Under the pieces are notes generated by a model that saw only the letters and a program-made list of their open reading frames with translations, was not told the origin of the DNA and did no database searches. This document shows, one piece after another, positions 31,368 to 45,696 of a DNA stretch of 64,000 bases (position 1 is the stretch's first letter; each line of letters opens with the position of its first letter). Made by a program: the position numbers and the translations under genes. Source of the stretch: Symsagittifera roscoffensis (lineage: Eukaryota > Xenacoelomorpha > Acoela > Convolutidae); NCBI RefSeq assembly GCF_963678635.1, contig NC_087068.1:14635872-14699871 (forward strand). The letters are read 5' to 3'.

Positions 31368-34300
31368 TCCCCGAAAACCCTTGAATGGTCTCCTCCACTT
31401 TCGGCAAAACATGTATAGGGACTCGCTTACCCTCCTTTGAATTGGTCGGAGTGGCCCATGAAAGTGCGTCCTCACTTCACAGTTTTATAATTCACCCTGA
31501 CAATCGAACAATTTCGTGAATTCTCTCAATATTAACTTAATGTACTTAAATTGAATCAAGGGATAATTTCCCCTGGTGTCCCGGTGCTGTCTTTGACCAC
31601 TTCGTTAACCGAGGCCTCCACCCTCTTCTGTCTATCTTCGATTCCGAGGGCTGGCCTGATATTATGCACAATGATATATCTCTGGCCCCCTTCGGTTATT
31701 TAAAGTTCGGCTTGCTTAGCCATCCAACCTTCGGATTCAACATCGATTAGAGTTCTCCCGATGATCCGAATCACATCATCCGTTGCGCTATAGAATATGT
31801 TCTTAATTCCGTCGGACACTTTTCTGACTCCCAGGAATCGATCCTTTATCTTCAACTCGTGGAGCTTCGCTTGCAAAATAAATGACATTGGACTTGTACA
31901 ATCTATCTGGAATTCTGTTTGCCACCGGCTATTGCCCATGGCAATTTCCAGCATTTTCCTGTTTTCTTTGCCTTCTTTGTCTATAATCGTGTTAATAACA
32001 AAAACCCCAAATTCCTCGTTATCCTGTTCTTCTAACTTCGTGATGACATGTGTTTCAAATTGTGTAAATTCGTACGCATTTGCGACTTGGTTCACCGACG
32101 ATATCTAACAGAATCTCGCAAAAGGCCCGCGACAATTACAATTATGACAAACAAAACTCCTTGCTTTACAATGATCCCTATGATTTGGTTTCAACAAAAT
32201 TCCACAGTTATGACATTTATCAAGGATTTGATTATTAACGCCATTAACTGGTTCGCGCTTAACAAACCCTCTCCCTGAGTTTGCCACACTTGGGCCTGTA
32301 TTATTGGGCCGGCTGTTAAATTTCTGTTTTCCGAATCGTGGGATTCCCCCACTGACTCTGACTCCCTTGTACATTAATTCAACTTTTTGCGCGCACCACT
32401 GCAAAAAAAAGTGCCTCCCCGCGCTCATTGTTTCCATGCCAAATGTTTTTTTAACTTCTCCGTTTTTCATATTAAATACAAAAACGTCGCGAACAATCGA
32501 TGTCTCCCGATCTCCGAAATTGCACCCTCGGATCAGGTCACTCATTGTCCCAAAGAACTGTTCCATGCTCTCGTTGTCTCTTTGCTTATGGCCAAAGAAC
32601 GTGAACCTCTTATTCGTAACTTTTGGCTCATTTTGAACCGTATCCGTCGATGTCTGCCACAAATCTATGAACGTCATGTCGATAATTTTACGATAAAAAT
32701 GTTTTTGATTGAAATACCTTTATCCCTGTTTGCCCAGGGACAAAAACAGCTTAGATTTCAACCGCTTATCTGCCACTCCCCGAAAACCCTTGAATGGTCT
32801 CCTCCACTTTCGGCAAAACATGTATAGGGACTCGCTTACCCTCATTTGAATTGGTCGGAGTGGCCCATGAAAGTGCGTCCTCACTTCACAGTTTTATAAT
32901 TCACCCTGACAATCGAACAATTTCGTGAATTCTCTCAATATTAACTTAATGTACTTAAATTGAATCAAGGGATAATTTCCCCTGGTGTCCCGGTGCCGTC
33001 TTTGACCACTTCGTTAACCGAGGCCTCCACCCTCTTCTGTCTATCTTCGATTCCGAGGGCTGGCCTGATATTATGCACAATGATATATCTCTGGCCCCCT
33101 TCGGTTATTTAAAGTTCGGCTTGCTTAGCCATCCAACCTTCGGATTCAACATCGATTAGAGTTCTCCCGATGATCCGAATCACATCATCCGTTGCGCTAT
33201 AGAATATGTTCTTAATTCCGTCGGACACTTTTCTGACTCCCAGGAATCGATCCTTTATCTTCAACTCGTGGAGCTTCGCTTGCAAAATAAATGACACTGG
33301 ACTTGTACAATCTATCTGGAATTCTGTTTGCCACCGGCTATTGCCCATGGCAATTTCCAGCATTTTCCTGTTTTCTTTGCCTTCTTTGTCTATAATCGTG
33401 TTAATAACAAAAACCCCAAATTCCTCGTTATCCTGTTCTTCTAACTTCGTGATGACATGTGTTTCAAATTGTGTAAATTCGTACGCATTTGCGACTTGGT
33501 TCACCGACGATATCTAACAGAATCTCGCAAAAAGCCCGCGACAATTACAATTATGACAAACAAAACTCCTTGCTTTACAATGATCCCTATGATTTGGTTT
33601 CAACAAAATTCCACAGTTATGACATTTATCAAGGACTTGATTATTAACGCCATTAACTGGTTCGCGCTTAACAAACCCTCCCCCTGAGTTTGCCACACTT
33701 GGGCCTGTATTATTGAGCCGGCTGTTAAATTTCTGTTTTCCGAATCGTGGGATTCCCCCACTGACTCTGACTCCCTTGTACATTAATTCAACTTTTTGCG
33801 CGCACCACTGCAAAAAAAAAGTGCCTCCCCGCGCTCATTGTTTCCATGCCAAATTGTTTTTTTAACTTCCTCGTTTTTCATGTTAAATACAAAAACGTCG
33901 CGAACAATCGATGTCTCCCAATCTCCGAAATTGCACCCTCGGATCAGGTCACTCATTGTCCCAAAGAACTGTTCCATGCTCTCGTTGTCTCTTTGCTTAT
34001 GGCCAAAGAACACGAACCTCTTATTCGTAACTTTTGGCTCATTTTGAACCGTATCCGTCGATGTCTGCCACAAATCTATGAACGTCATGTCGATAATTTT
34101 ACGATAAAAATGTTTTTGATTGAAATACCTTTATCCCTGTTTGCCCAGGGACAAAAACAGCTTAGATTTCAACCGCTTATCTGCCACTCCCCGAAAACCC
34201 TTGAATGGTCTCCTCCACTTTCGGCAAAACATGTATAGGGACTCGCTTACCCTCATTTGAATTGGTCGGAGTGGCCCATGAAAGTGCGTCCTCACTTCAC

Positions 34301-35050
34301 AGTTTTATAATTCACCCTGACAATCGAACAATTTCGTGAATTCTCTCAATATTAACTTAATGTACTTAAATTGAATCAAGGGATAATTTCCCCTGGTGTC
34401 CCGGTGCCGTCTTTGACCACTTCGTTAACCGAGGCCTCCACCCTCTTCTGTCTATCTTCGATTCCGAGGGCTGGCCTGATATTATGCACAATGATATATC
34501 TCTGGCCCCCTTCGGTTATTTAAAGTTCGGCTTGCTTAGCCATCCAACCTTCGGATTCAACATCGATTAGAGTTCTCCCGATGATCCGAATCACATCATC
34601 CGTTGCGCTATAGAATATGTTCTTAATTCCGTCGGACACTTTTCTGACTCCCAGGAATCGATCCTTTATCTTCAACTCGTGGAGCTTCGCTTGCAAAATA
34701 AATGACACTGGACTTGTACAATCTATCTGGAATTCTGTTTGCCACCGGCTATTGCCCATGGCAATTTCCAGCATTTTCCTGTTTTCTTTGCCTTCTTTGT
34801 CTATAATCGTGTTAATAACAAAAACCCCAAATTCCTCGTTATCCTGTTCTTCTAACTTCGTGATGACATGTGTTTCAAATTGTGTAAATTCGTACGCATT
34901 TGCGACTTGGTTCACCGACGATATCTAACAGAATCTCGCAAAAAGCCCGCGACAATTACAATTATGACAAACAAAACTCCTTGCTTTACAATGATCCCTA
35001 TGATTTGGTTTCAACAAAATTCCACAGTTATGACATTTATCAAGGACTTG
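31368..35050 (-). repeat. gag-protease tandem array, unit 1 (2 full + 1 partial)
   Basis: Copies start at 31368, 32777 and 34188 (periods 1409 and 1411 bp) with the junction sequence TCCCCGAAAACCCTTGAATGG. Each carries a gag piece with ESMEQFFGTMSDLIRGCNFG and a Cys/His region (CHNCGILLKPNHRDHC..CHNCNC), then a retroviral-type protease region (WQTEFQIDCTSP.SFI). The third copy is cut by the 6.9-kb duplication junction. All copies are decayed. Confidence 0.9.
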
Positions 35051-35669
35051 CTCTTGCGTGTCTATTTCCTGCGAGTTATCGATATTTCTTTCCTCTAATT
35101 CTTCATTCCCGTCCTCCGCAGATGACAGTTTGATTGGATTAACTGTTACTGCGACTGGCCCCATTCGAAACACACTTCACTCCTCCGAGCTGGAATATGG
35201 TACAATCCCTTTCTGAGAAGTTCCTTGTGTCGATACGAGCGTTTGAGACTCCTCTTTCACGCCAGTGGCATGACTGTTTTCTGATGGCAATATGTTCGGT
35301 TCCTGCTGCACTTCTATATCATTTCCCGGACTCCCCGTTTACATAAGCCCCTCCAAAGAACTATCGATCAAAATCGGATCCTCCGCAGTTCCACGGGTTT
35401 GATTTGCCCCCGACTTAGAAGGTTGTTCTCCACTGTTTAAAAGCTGTCAACGCTGCTGTTTTTCGAGCATCCCATTCGGTGTTGCCGTGCCTGAAGAAGA
35501 AACTGCCTGAAGGAGAAACCAGCCAACTAAACTTATGGAGAAATCACACTTATGCACAACTTTGCAGGAATAAAACGTAACTTTTTGAGATGTTTCACAA
35601 AATACGCGTTCATTTAGTGGTTCGAAGTGGTTCCGATTTCAATCTGTCTTGAATTTTTTGAAAAATTCG

Positions 35670-36632
35670 TTAACCTTTTGCTTGGACTTGAAGCACCGGA
35701 GCAATTGTTGCTTCCTGTGCCGATTTTGAGACTGACATTCCCGATACCAACGGGTGCTCTATACGATCGTACGTCCCCATTGTCGCGTCATTCGGTTCGC
35801 CGTAATTCTGCATGACCTTTGCGGGAAACATCTTCTTGTTACGATCTAGAGAAAACAACGCATTTTTCCAAGTCAGGTTATCAGTTGACGCGGCGTGGGT
35901 AATCGAATGCCAAACGATGTTCGGTTTACAATAAAAATGTGCCTCAAACGGAGTTATAACCCAACGATTGATGTACTGTAGTACGAATGTTGTATAGTAT
36001 TTCATTTAACGTTGCGCGGCTCTGGAAAGAGGAAGCAATTAGCCTTTCCCGAAACGTTCGGTTACATCTCTCCACCAAGCCCGTAGCTCGATGCCGTCCT
36101 ACTGGCGTAAAAATCAGTTGTATATTTTGTTGTCTACAAAACTCTCGAATTGATTTAACCACAAACCCCGATCCTTGATCCGTTCGGATGACCTGCGGTA
36201 TAGCGTGATGAGTAATGTAATTCTCCAAGAATTCCCTGATAACCGTTGCGCTAGTACGCGTCGTTATCTGAACCGTCGTGAATTTCAAAAACCGATCAAC
36301 ACAAATTAACAAGTACTTATTCGCGCCCCAAAGGCAGGTAGGGGTACTAAAAATTCACTTGGATTTCTTGGTTTGGTTCCTCCAGTAATTCCATCTGCGC
36401 AACCTCCGTACTAGGTACTACCGGTTTTAAAATCTTACCCGATTTAAGGCACTCCTTGCAATCTGCCGCTGTTAATTGGATCTGGCGATTCATGTATGGC
36501 CACCAGAAATAACTGTTTGTCATGTCCCTCATCTTGAACAGTCCGGCAATCCTCATCTCTATGTAATCGAGCCAAAATCGGAGCTCTTAATTGCGGTGGT
36601 ATGACCATTTTATCTTCCATAAACAGAATCTC
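35670..36632 (-). pseudogene. Integrase, unit 2
   Basis: Duplicate of the integrase at 28738-29700 with the same reading frames and the same state of decay, showing that the breaks predate the duplication. Confidence 0.85.
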
Positions 36633-37031
36633 GTTCGAAGTATGAAATTTCGAAGCATAATGATTGAAGTACTTGCCTAGATTCTTGTTTGCGACATAAT
36701 TACGTTCTTTTAGAGCATCAATAACAAAACTAAAAATTTCTTCAGCTTTCGTTACAATCGAAATGAATTCCGAATAGAAAAATTCAGGCCAATCAAACAA
36801 AATGGACGGAAACATTTCTGCCGGAAAAATGCGCGACTTAGCCGTTGGCTGTCTTGACGACGTCGTACCGTGCACGTTTAGCGCAAGGAATCTCCCGAGA
36901 TTCATCCCCCTGGGTACTCGGTTTCTTGAATTTAGGATGATTTGCCATTTCAAATGGATTAAAAAACTTGCAGTTCTTACAGCTCCCCGTTCTGTAGTTG
37001 TTGTTAGCACAAACTCTGATGAAATGACAGG

Positions 37032-38277
37032 TTTGAACAGGGCAATAAGTTTCTTAGCAGCACTTTCTTTCCGATTGCGTAACTCTTGTTTGGTCTTAGT
37101 TTCTGTTATGACGTCATTTTGCCGTGAGCATCCGCTTGTCGGTGGTAAGATTAACCGAATAAATTCTCCTACTTGTTCAATTTCGTAATCAAATGGCAAT
37201 AATTTATCAGCCCATCGAATTAACCGTGTTTGAGTAGTTTTGGATTTCTTTTCTTCTGAATGGCATGACAAAAACGCTTTGTGATCGGTAATTATTTTGA
37301 ACGGTGCCCCAAACAAATAATTCTGATAGTGAGTCACTACCAACACTACAACTAGCAATTCCAGCTCATTTATACTATATTTCAATTCCACTTTGTTCTA
37401 AAACCGAAATGCGTACGAAACAGGCTTCCGTCTATCAGGATGAAACTGATCCAGGGCAGCCCTCAAGCCTCTCTTGGATGCATCACATTTATTTCATGTT
37501 TCTTCTCGCATATCAAAATGATGATTTTGGACAAACTCCCCCACTGTGTTTTTCATTAACCAGAGCGCTTTTTCATGTTTACTGGTCCAATAAAACCTAG
37601 AAATTTTTTTTTCATAAGATCACGAAAAAGCTGCCATTTTCGGGATAAATCGAATAAATTGATTCATAAATATTTTCAGGTCCCTTCCTTTTTTGAATGG
37701 GTTCCGATTTTCTTTCGACCGTTACTGCACTTTATTTGACAATTTAAACCCAAGCCATTCAATGTCCTTTGTGAACTCTGTGCATTTCGACCATTTTACC
37801 GCCGAATTATTAACACATTGCGCAATTCCTGCTAAGGGCATTCCGCCGGCCCCCTGGTTGCAACCAAACTGTAATCTAAATACACATGAAACCTCGGCAA
37901 ATGCCCTACTAACGAATCCATCACCCTCTGGAACTCATTAGGCATATCACCTAAACAGTAAAACCGGGTTTTGAATCTATATGTACCCGTAATATTCCCT
38001 CCGACAATACTGAAATTACATTGACGACTAGTTTCTTCGCTCAACGCTATTTGTGAATATGCGTATTTCAGGTCTATATTCGAGAACCGTATCGGTTTGT
38101 TAGTATTACCACTAATAGCCAACGTTACGTTATCCAGCAGTTCAATCTTATTTGGCATCTGGTAACGGTTCCGAAAGATCTGCTTATTAATTAGCTTTGA
38201 GTTTAACGCCAATTTAACCAATCCATCACGTTTCATTGTGAAATTTTTGGGTAATATATAGCAATTCTCGTACACTT
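37032..38277 (-). pseudogene. Reverse transcriptase and RNase H, unit 2
   Basis: Duplicate of 30100-31345. Same motifs, same broken state. It is adjacent on its right to the longer gag-protease array. Confidence 0.85.
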
Positions 38278-38299
38278 ACAGAGTTTCACGATATGCCCG

Positions 38300-41200
38300 T
38301 CCCCGAAAACCCTTGAATGGTCTCCTCCACTTTCGGCAAAACATGTATAGGGACTCGCTTACCCTCCTTTGAATTGGTCGGAGTGGCCCATGAAAGTGCG
38401 TCCTCACTTCACAGTTTTATAATTCACCCTGACAATCGAACAATTTCGTGAATTCTCTCAATATTAACTTAATGTACTTAAATTGAATCAAGGGATAATT
38501 TCCCCTGGTGTCCCGGTGCTGTCTTTGACCACTTCGTTAACCGAGGCCTCCACCCTCTTCTGTCTATCTTCGATTCCGAGGGCTGGCCTGATATTATGCA
38601 CAATGATATATCTCTGGCCCCCTTCGGTTATTTAAAGTTCGGCTTGCTTAGCCATCCAACCTTCGGATTCAACATCGATTAGAGTTCTCCCGATGATCCG
38701 AATCACATCATCCGTTGCGCTATAGAATATGTTCTTAATTCCGTCGGACACTTTTCTGACTCCCAGGAATCGATCCTTTATCTTCAACTCGTGGAGCTTC
38801 GCTTGCAAAATAAATGACACTGGACTTGTACAATCTATCTGGAATTCTGTTTGCCACCGGCTATTGCCCATGGCAATTTCCAGCATTTTCCTGTTTTCTT
38901 TGCCTTCTTTGTCTATAATCGTGTTAATAACAAAAACCCCAAATTCCTCGTTATCCTGTTCTTCTAACTTCGTGATGACATGTGTTTCAAATTGTGTAAA
39001 TTCGTACGCATTTGCGACTTGGTTCACCGACGATATCTAACAGAATCTCGCAAAAGGCCCGCGACAATTACAATTATGACAAACAAAACTCCTTGCTTTA
39101 CAATGATCCCTATGATTTGGTTTCAACAAAATTCCACAGTTATGACATTTATCAAGGATTTGATTATTAACGCCATTAACTGGTTCGCGCTTAACAAACC
39201 CTCTCCCTGAGTTTGCCACACTTGGGCCTGTATTATTGGGCCGGCTGTTAAATTTCTGTTTTCCGAATCGTGGGATTCCCCCACTGACTCTGACTCCCTT
39301 GTACATTAATTCAACTTTTTGCGCGCACCACTGCAAAAAAAAGTGCCTCCCCGCGCTCATTGTTTCCATGCCAAATGTTTTTTTAACTTCTCCGTTTTTC
39401 ATATTAAATACAAAAACGTCGCGAACAATCGATGTCTCCCGATCTCCGAAATTGCACCCTCGGATCAGGTCACTCATTGTCCCAAAGAACTGTTCCATGC
39501 TCTCGTTGTCTCTTTGCTTATGGCCAAAGAACGTGAACCTCTTATTCGTAACTTTTGGCTCATTTTGAACCGTATCCGTCGATGTCTGCCACAAATCTAT
39601 GAACGTCATGTCGATAATTTTACGATAAAAATGTTTTTGATTGAAATACCTTTATCCCTGTTTGCCCAGGGACAAAAACAGCTTAGATTTCAACCGCTTA
39701 TCTGCCACTCCCCGAAAACCCTTGAATGGTCTCCTCCACTTTCGGCAAAACATGTATAGGGACTCGCTTACCCTCATTTGAATTGGTCGGAGTGGCCCAT
39801 GAAAGTGCGTCCTCACTTCACAGTTTTATAATTCACCCTGACAATCGAACAATTTCGTGAATTCTCTCAATATTAACTTAATGTACTTAAATTGAATCAA
39901 GGGATAATTTCCCCTGGTGTCCCGGTGCCGTCTTTGACCACTTCGTTAACCGAGGCCTCCACCCTCTTCTGTCTATCTTCGATTCCGAGGGCTGGCCTGA
40001 TATTATGCACAATGATATATCTCTGGCCCCCTTCGGTTATTTAAAGTTCGGCTTGCTTAGCCATCCAACCTTCGGATTCAACATCGATTAGAGTTCTCCC
40101 GATGATCCGAATCACATCATCCGTTGCGCTATAGAATATGTTCTTAATTCCGTCGGACACTTTTCTGACTCCCAGGAATCGATCCTTTATCTTCAACTCG
40201 TGGAGCTTCGCTTGCAAAATAAATGACACTGGACTTGTACAATCTATCTGGAATTCTGTTTGCCACCGGCTATTGCCCATGGCAATTTCCAGCATTTTCC
40301 TGTTTTCTTTGCCTTCTTTGTCTATAATCGTGTTAATAACAAAAACCCCAAATTCCTCGTTATCCTGTTCTTCTAACTTCGTGATGACATGTGTTTCAAA
40401 TTGTGTAAATTCGTACGCATTTGCGACTTGGTTCACCGACGATATCTAACAGAATCTCGCAAAAAGCCCGCGACAATTACAATTATGACAAACAAAACTC
40501 CTTGCTTTACAATGATCCCTATGATTTGGTTTCAACAAAATTCCACAGTTATGACATTTATCAAGGACTTGATTATTAACGCCATTAACTGGTTCGCGCT
40601 TAACAAACCCTCCCCCTGAGTTTGCCACACTTGGGCCTGTATTATTGAGCCGGCTGTTAAATTTCTGTTTTCCGAATCGTGGGATTCCCCCACTGACTCT
40701 GACTCCCTTGTACATTAATTCAACTTTTTGCGCGCACCACTGCAAAAAAAAAGTGCCTCCCCGCGCTCATTGTTTCCATGCCAAATTGTTTTTTTAACTT
40801 CCTCGTTTTTCATGTTAAATACAAAAACGTCGCGAACAATCGATGTCTCCCAATCTCCGAAATTGCACCCTCGGATCAGGTCACTCATTGTCCCAAAGAA
40901 CTGTTCCATGCTCTCGTTGTCTCTTTGCTTATGGCCAAAGAACACGAACCTCTTATTCGTAACTTTTGGCTCATTTTGAACCGTATCCGTCGATGTCTGC
41001 CACAAATCTATGAACGTCATGTCGATAATTTTACGATAAAAATGTTTTTGATTGAAATACCTTTATCCCTGTTTGCCCAGGGACAAAAACAGCTTAGATT
41101 TCAACCGCTTATCTGCCACTCCCCGAAAACCCTTGAATGGTCTCCTCCACTTTCGGCAAAACATGTATAGGGACTCGCTTACCCTCATTTGAATTGGTCG

Positions 41201-44200
41201 GAGTGGCCCATGAAAGTGCGTCCTCACTTCACAGTTTTATAATTCACCCTGACAATCGAACAATTTCGTGAATTCTCTCAATATTAACTTAATGTACTTA
41301 AATTGAATCAAGGGATAATTTCCCCTGGTGTCCCGGTGCCGTCTTTGACCACTTCGTTAACCGAGGCCTCCACCCTCTTCTGTCTATCTTCGATTCCGAG
41401 GGCTGGCCTGATATTATGCACAATGATATATCTCTGGCCCCCTTCGGTTATTTAAAGTTCGGCTTGCTTAGCCATCCAACCTTCGGATTCAACATCGATT
41501 AGAGTTCTCCCGATGATCCGAATCACATCATCCGTTGCGCTATAGAATATGTTCTTAATTCCGTCGGACACTTTTCTGACTCCCAGGAATCGATCCTTTA
41601 TCTTCAACTCGTGGAGCTTCGCTTGCAAAATAAATGACACTGGACTTGTACAATCTATCTGGAATTCTGTTTGCCACCGGCTATTGCCCATGGCAATTTC
41701 CAGCATTTTCCTGTTTTCTTTGCCTTCTTTGTCTATAATCGTGTTAATAACAAAAACCCCAAATTCCTCGTTATCCTGTTCTTCTAACTTCGTGATGACA
41801 TGTGTTTCAAATTGTGTAAATTCGTACGCATTTGCGACTTGGTTCACCGACGATATCTAACAGAATCTCGCAAAAAGCCCGCGACAATTACAATTATGAC
41901 AAACAAAACTCCTTGCTTTACAATGATCCCTATGATTTGGTTTCAACAAAATTCCACAGTTATGACATTTATCAAGGACTTGATTATTAACGCCATTAAC
42001 TGGTTCGCGCTTAACAAACCCTCCCCCTGAGTTTGCCACACTTGGGCCTGTATTATTGAGCCGGCTGTTAAATTTCTGTTTTCCGAATCGTGGGATTCCC
42101 CCACTGACTCTGACTCCCTTGTACATTAATTCAACTTTTTGCGCGCACCACTGCAAAAAAAAAGTGCCTCCCCGCGCTCATTGTTTCCATGCCAAATTGT
42201 TTTTTTAACTTCCTCGTTTTTCATGTTAAATACAAAAACGTCGCGAACAATCGATGTCTCCCAATCTCCGAAATTGCACCCTCGGATCAGGTCACTCATT
42301 GTCCCAAAGAACTGTTCCATGCTCTCGTTGTCTCTTTGCTTATGGCCAAAGAACACGAACCTCTTATTCGTAACTTTTGGCTCATTTTGAACCGTATCCG
42401 TCGATGTCTGCCACAAATCTATGAACGTCATGTCGATAATTTTACGATAAAAATGTTTTTGATTGAAATACCTTTATCCCTGTTTGCCCAGGGACAAAAA
42501 CAGCTTAGATTTCAACCGCTTATCTGCCACTCCCCGAAAACCCTTGAATGGTCTCCTCCACTTTCGGCAAAACATGTATAGGGACTCGCTTACCCTCATT
42601 TGAATTGGTCGGAGTGGCCCATGAAAGTGCGTCCTCACTTCACAGTTTTATAATTCACCCTGACAATCGAACAATTTCGTGAATTCTCTCAATATTAACT
42701 TAATGTACTTAAATTGAATCAAAGGATAATTTCCCCTGGTGTCCCGGTGCCGTCTTTGACCACTTCGTTAACCGAGGCCTCCACCCTCTTCTGTCTATCT
42801 TCGATTCCGAGGGCTGGCCTGATATTATGCACAATGATATATCTCTGGCCCCCTTCGGTTATTTAAAGTTCGGCTTGCTTAGCCATCCAACCTTCGGATT
42901 CAACATCGATTAGAGTTCTCCCGATGATCCGAATCACATCATCCGTTGCGCTATAGAATATGTTCTTAATTCCGTCGGACACTTTTCTGACTCCCAGGAA
43001 TCGATCCTTTATCTTCAACTCGTGGAGCTTCGCTTGCAAAATAAATGACACTGGACTTGTACAATCTATCTGGAATTCTGTTTGCCACCGGCTATTGCCC
43101 ATGGCAATTTCCAGCATTTTCCTGTTTTCTTTGCCTTCTTTGTCTATAATCGTGTTAATAACAAAAACCCCAAATTCCTCGTTATCCTGTTCTTCTAACT
43201 TCGTGATGACATGTGTTTCAAATTGTGTAAATTCGTACGCATTTGCGACTTGGTTCACCGACGATATCTAACAGAATCTCGCAAAAGGCCCGCGACAATT
43301 ACAATTATGACAAACAAAACTCCTTGCTTTACAATGATCCCTATGATTTGGTTTCAACAAAATTCCACAGTTATGACATTTATCAAGGATTTGATTATTA
43401 ACGCCATTAACTGGTTCGCGCTTAACAAACCCTCTCCCTGAGTTTGCCACACTTGGGCCTGTATTATTGGGCCGGCTGTTAAATTTCTGTTTTCCGAATC
43501 GTGGGATTCCCCCACTGACTCTGACTCCCTTGTACATTAATTCAACTTTTTGCGCGCACCACTGCAAAAAAAAAGTGCCTCCCCGCGCTCATTGTTTCCA
43601 TGCCAAATTGTTTTTTTAACTTCTCCGTTTTTCATGTTAAATACAAAAACGTCGCGAACAATCGATGTCTCCCAATCTCCGAAATTGCACCCTCGGATCA
43701 GGTCACTCATTGTCCCAAAGAACTGTTCCATGCTCTCGTTGTCTCTTTGCTTATGGCCAAAGAACACGAACCTCTTATTCGTAACTTTTGGCTCATTTTG
43801 AACCGTATCCGTCGATGTCTGCCACAAATCTATGAACGTCATGTCGATAATTTTACGATAAAAATGTTTTTGATTGAAATACCTTTATCCCTGTTTGCCC
43901 AGGGACAAAAACAGCTTAGATTTCAACCGCTTATCTGCCACTCCCCGAAAACCCTTGAATGGTCTCCTCCACTTTCGGCAAAACATGTATAGGGACTCGC
44001 TTACCCTCATTTGAATTGGTCGGAGTGGCCCATGAAAGTGCGTCCTCACTTCACAGTTTTATAATTCACCCTGACAATCGAACAATTTCGTGAATTCTCT
44101 CAATATTAACTTAATGTACTTAAATTGAATCAAAGGATAATTTCCCCTGGTGTCCCGGTGCCGTCTTTGACCACTTCGTTAACCGAGGCCTCCACCCTCT

Positions 44201-45352
44201 TCTGTCTATCTTCGATTCCGAGGGCTGGCCTGATATTATGCACAATGATATATCTCTGGCCCCCTTCGGTTATTTAAAGTTCGGCTTGCTTAGCCATCCA
44301 ACCTTCGGATTCAACATCGATTAGAGTTCTCCCGATGATCCGAATCACATCATCCGTTGCGCTATAGAATATGTTCTTAATTCCGTCGGACACTTTTCTG
44401 ACTCCCAGGAATCGATCCTTTATCTTCAACTCGTGGAGCTTCGCTTGCAAAATAAATGACACTGGACTTGTACAATCTATCTGGAATTCTGTTTGCCACC
44501 GGCTATTGCCCATGGCAATTTCCAGCATTTTCCTGTTTTCTTTGCCTTCTTTGTCTATAATCGTGTTAATAACAAAAACCCCAAATTCCTCGTTATCCTG
44601 TTCTTCTAACTTCGTGATGACATGTGTTTCAAATTGTGTAAATTCGTACGCATTTGCGACTTGGTTCACCGACGATATCTAACAGAATCTCGCAAAAGGC
44701 CCGCGACAATTACAATTATGACAAACAAAACTCCTTGCTTTACAATGATCCCTATGATTTGGTTTCAACAAAATTCCACAGTTATGACATTTATCAAGGA
44801 CTTGATTATTAACGCCATTAACTGGTTCGCGCTTAACAAACCCTCCCCCTGAGTTTGCCACACTTGGGCCTGTATTATTGGGCCGGCTGTTAAATTTCAG
44901 TTTTCCGAATCGTGGGATTCCCCCACTGACTCTGACTCCCTTGTACATTAATTCAACTTTTTGCGCGCACCACTGCAAAAAAAAGTGCCTCCCCGCGCTC
45001 ATTGTTTCCATGCCAAATTGTTTTTTTAACTTCTCCGTTTTTCATATTAAATACAAAAACGTCGCGAACAATCGATGTCTCCCGATCTCCGAAATTGCAC
45101 CCTCGGATCAGGTCACTCATTGTCCCAAAGAACTGTTCCATGCTCTCGTTGTCTCTTTGCTTATGGCCAAAGAACACGAACCTCTTATTCGTAACTTTTG
45201 GCTCATTTTGAACCGTATCCGTCGATGTCTGCCACAAATCTATGAACGTCATGTCGATAATTTTACGATAAAAATGTTTTTGATTGAAATACTTTTATCC
45301 CTGTTTGCCCAGGGACAAAAACAGCTTAGATTTCAACCGCTTATCTGCCACT
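38300..45352 (-). repeat. gag-protease tandem array, unit 2 (5 copies)
   Basis: Five complete head-to-tail copies start at 38300, 39709, 41120, 42531 and 43942 (periods 1409-1411 bp). Two sequence types alternate: one codes SRPNN/GRGF/NQILDK/GPFARFC (copies 1 and 4), the other SRLNN/GGGF/NQVLDK/GLFARFC (copies 2 and 3). Copy 5 is a mosaic. The last copy runs at 45352 into the unique gag 5' sequence. Confidence 0.9.
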
Positions 45353-45696
45353 CCCCGAGTCGCTCCTTTGAATGTCCGACGCTCGTCCTCCGCCCGTCGG
45401 TTTTCTTTTTCTCGCCATGACGTTACGACCGTTGCATTCCGTTCCTCACGAGCCGCTCGTGCCTGCTGATCTTTGGTCCCCCACCGCTTCCTCCGGTACT
45501 GGGTAGGGATTATCGGCTAAACCGCTATCTTGCAATAAGTCCTCAATGTTTAATTTCCTCCTTAGCAATGGCAATTAACTGAAAACTCTGGCTCCATTCC
45601 TCCCACGAAACCGGAGGTTCCTGTGAAGGACCGGCCCAGAATACATCTAGCCCAAAGTATGGCCGAATCCGTATTTGGCTGCGCTATGTAGAAGTA
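45353..45696 (-). pseudogene. Retroelement leader and gag start
   Basis: Single-copy minus-strand sequence between the 5' LTR and the repeated gag unit. It encodes a gag-like beginning (PPVSWEEWSQSFQLIAIAKE) and a charged linker. The primer-binding site should lie just inside 45696 (TACTTCTACATAGCGCAGCC on the minus strand), but I cannot match it to a specific tRNA. Confidence 0.6.

Larger units (their letters stand above)
28119..35050 (-). repeat. 6932-bp tandem duplication, unit 1
   Basis: Identical to 35051-41982 apart from isolated bases. The unit runs from inside the 3' reading region through integrase, RT/RNase H, and two complete plus one partial gag-protease copies. The junction at 35050/35051 joins gag sequence (ATCAAGGACTTG) to 3'-region sequence (CTCTTGCGTG) with a 3-bp TTG shared by both parents. 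Confidence 0.9.
35051..41982 (-). repeat. 6932-bp tandem duplication, unit 2
   Basis: Second unit, in register with 28119-35050. After 41982 the sequence continues into the remainder of the gag-protease array, so unit 2 is likely the parental arrangement and unit 1 the added copy. Confidence 0.9.

Noticed and set aside
28695-45420. Plus-strand open frames repeated through the retroelement
   Set aside because: They are antisense to gag, protease, RT and integrase and recur only because the DNA is duplicated.
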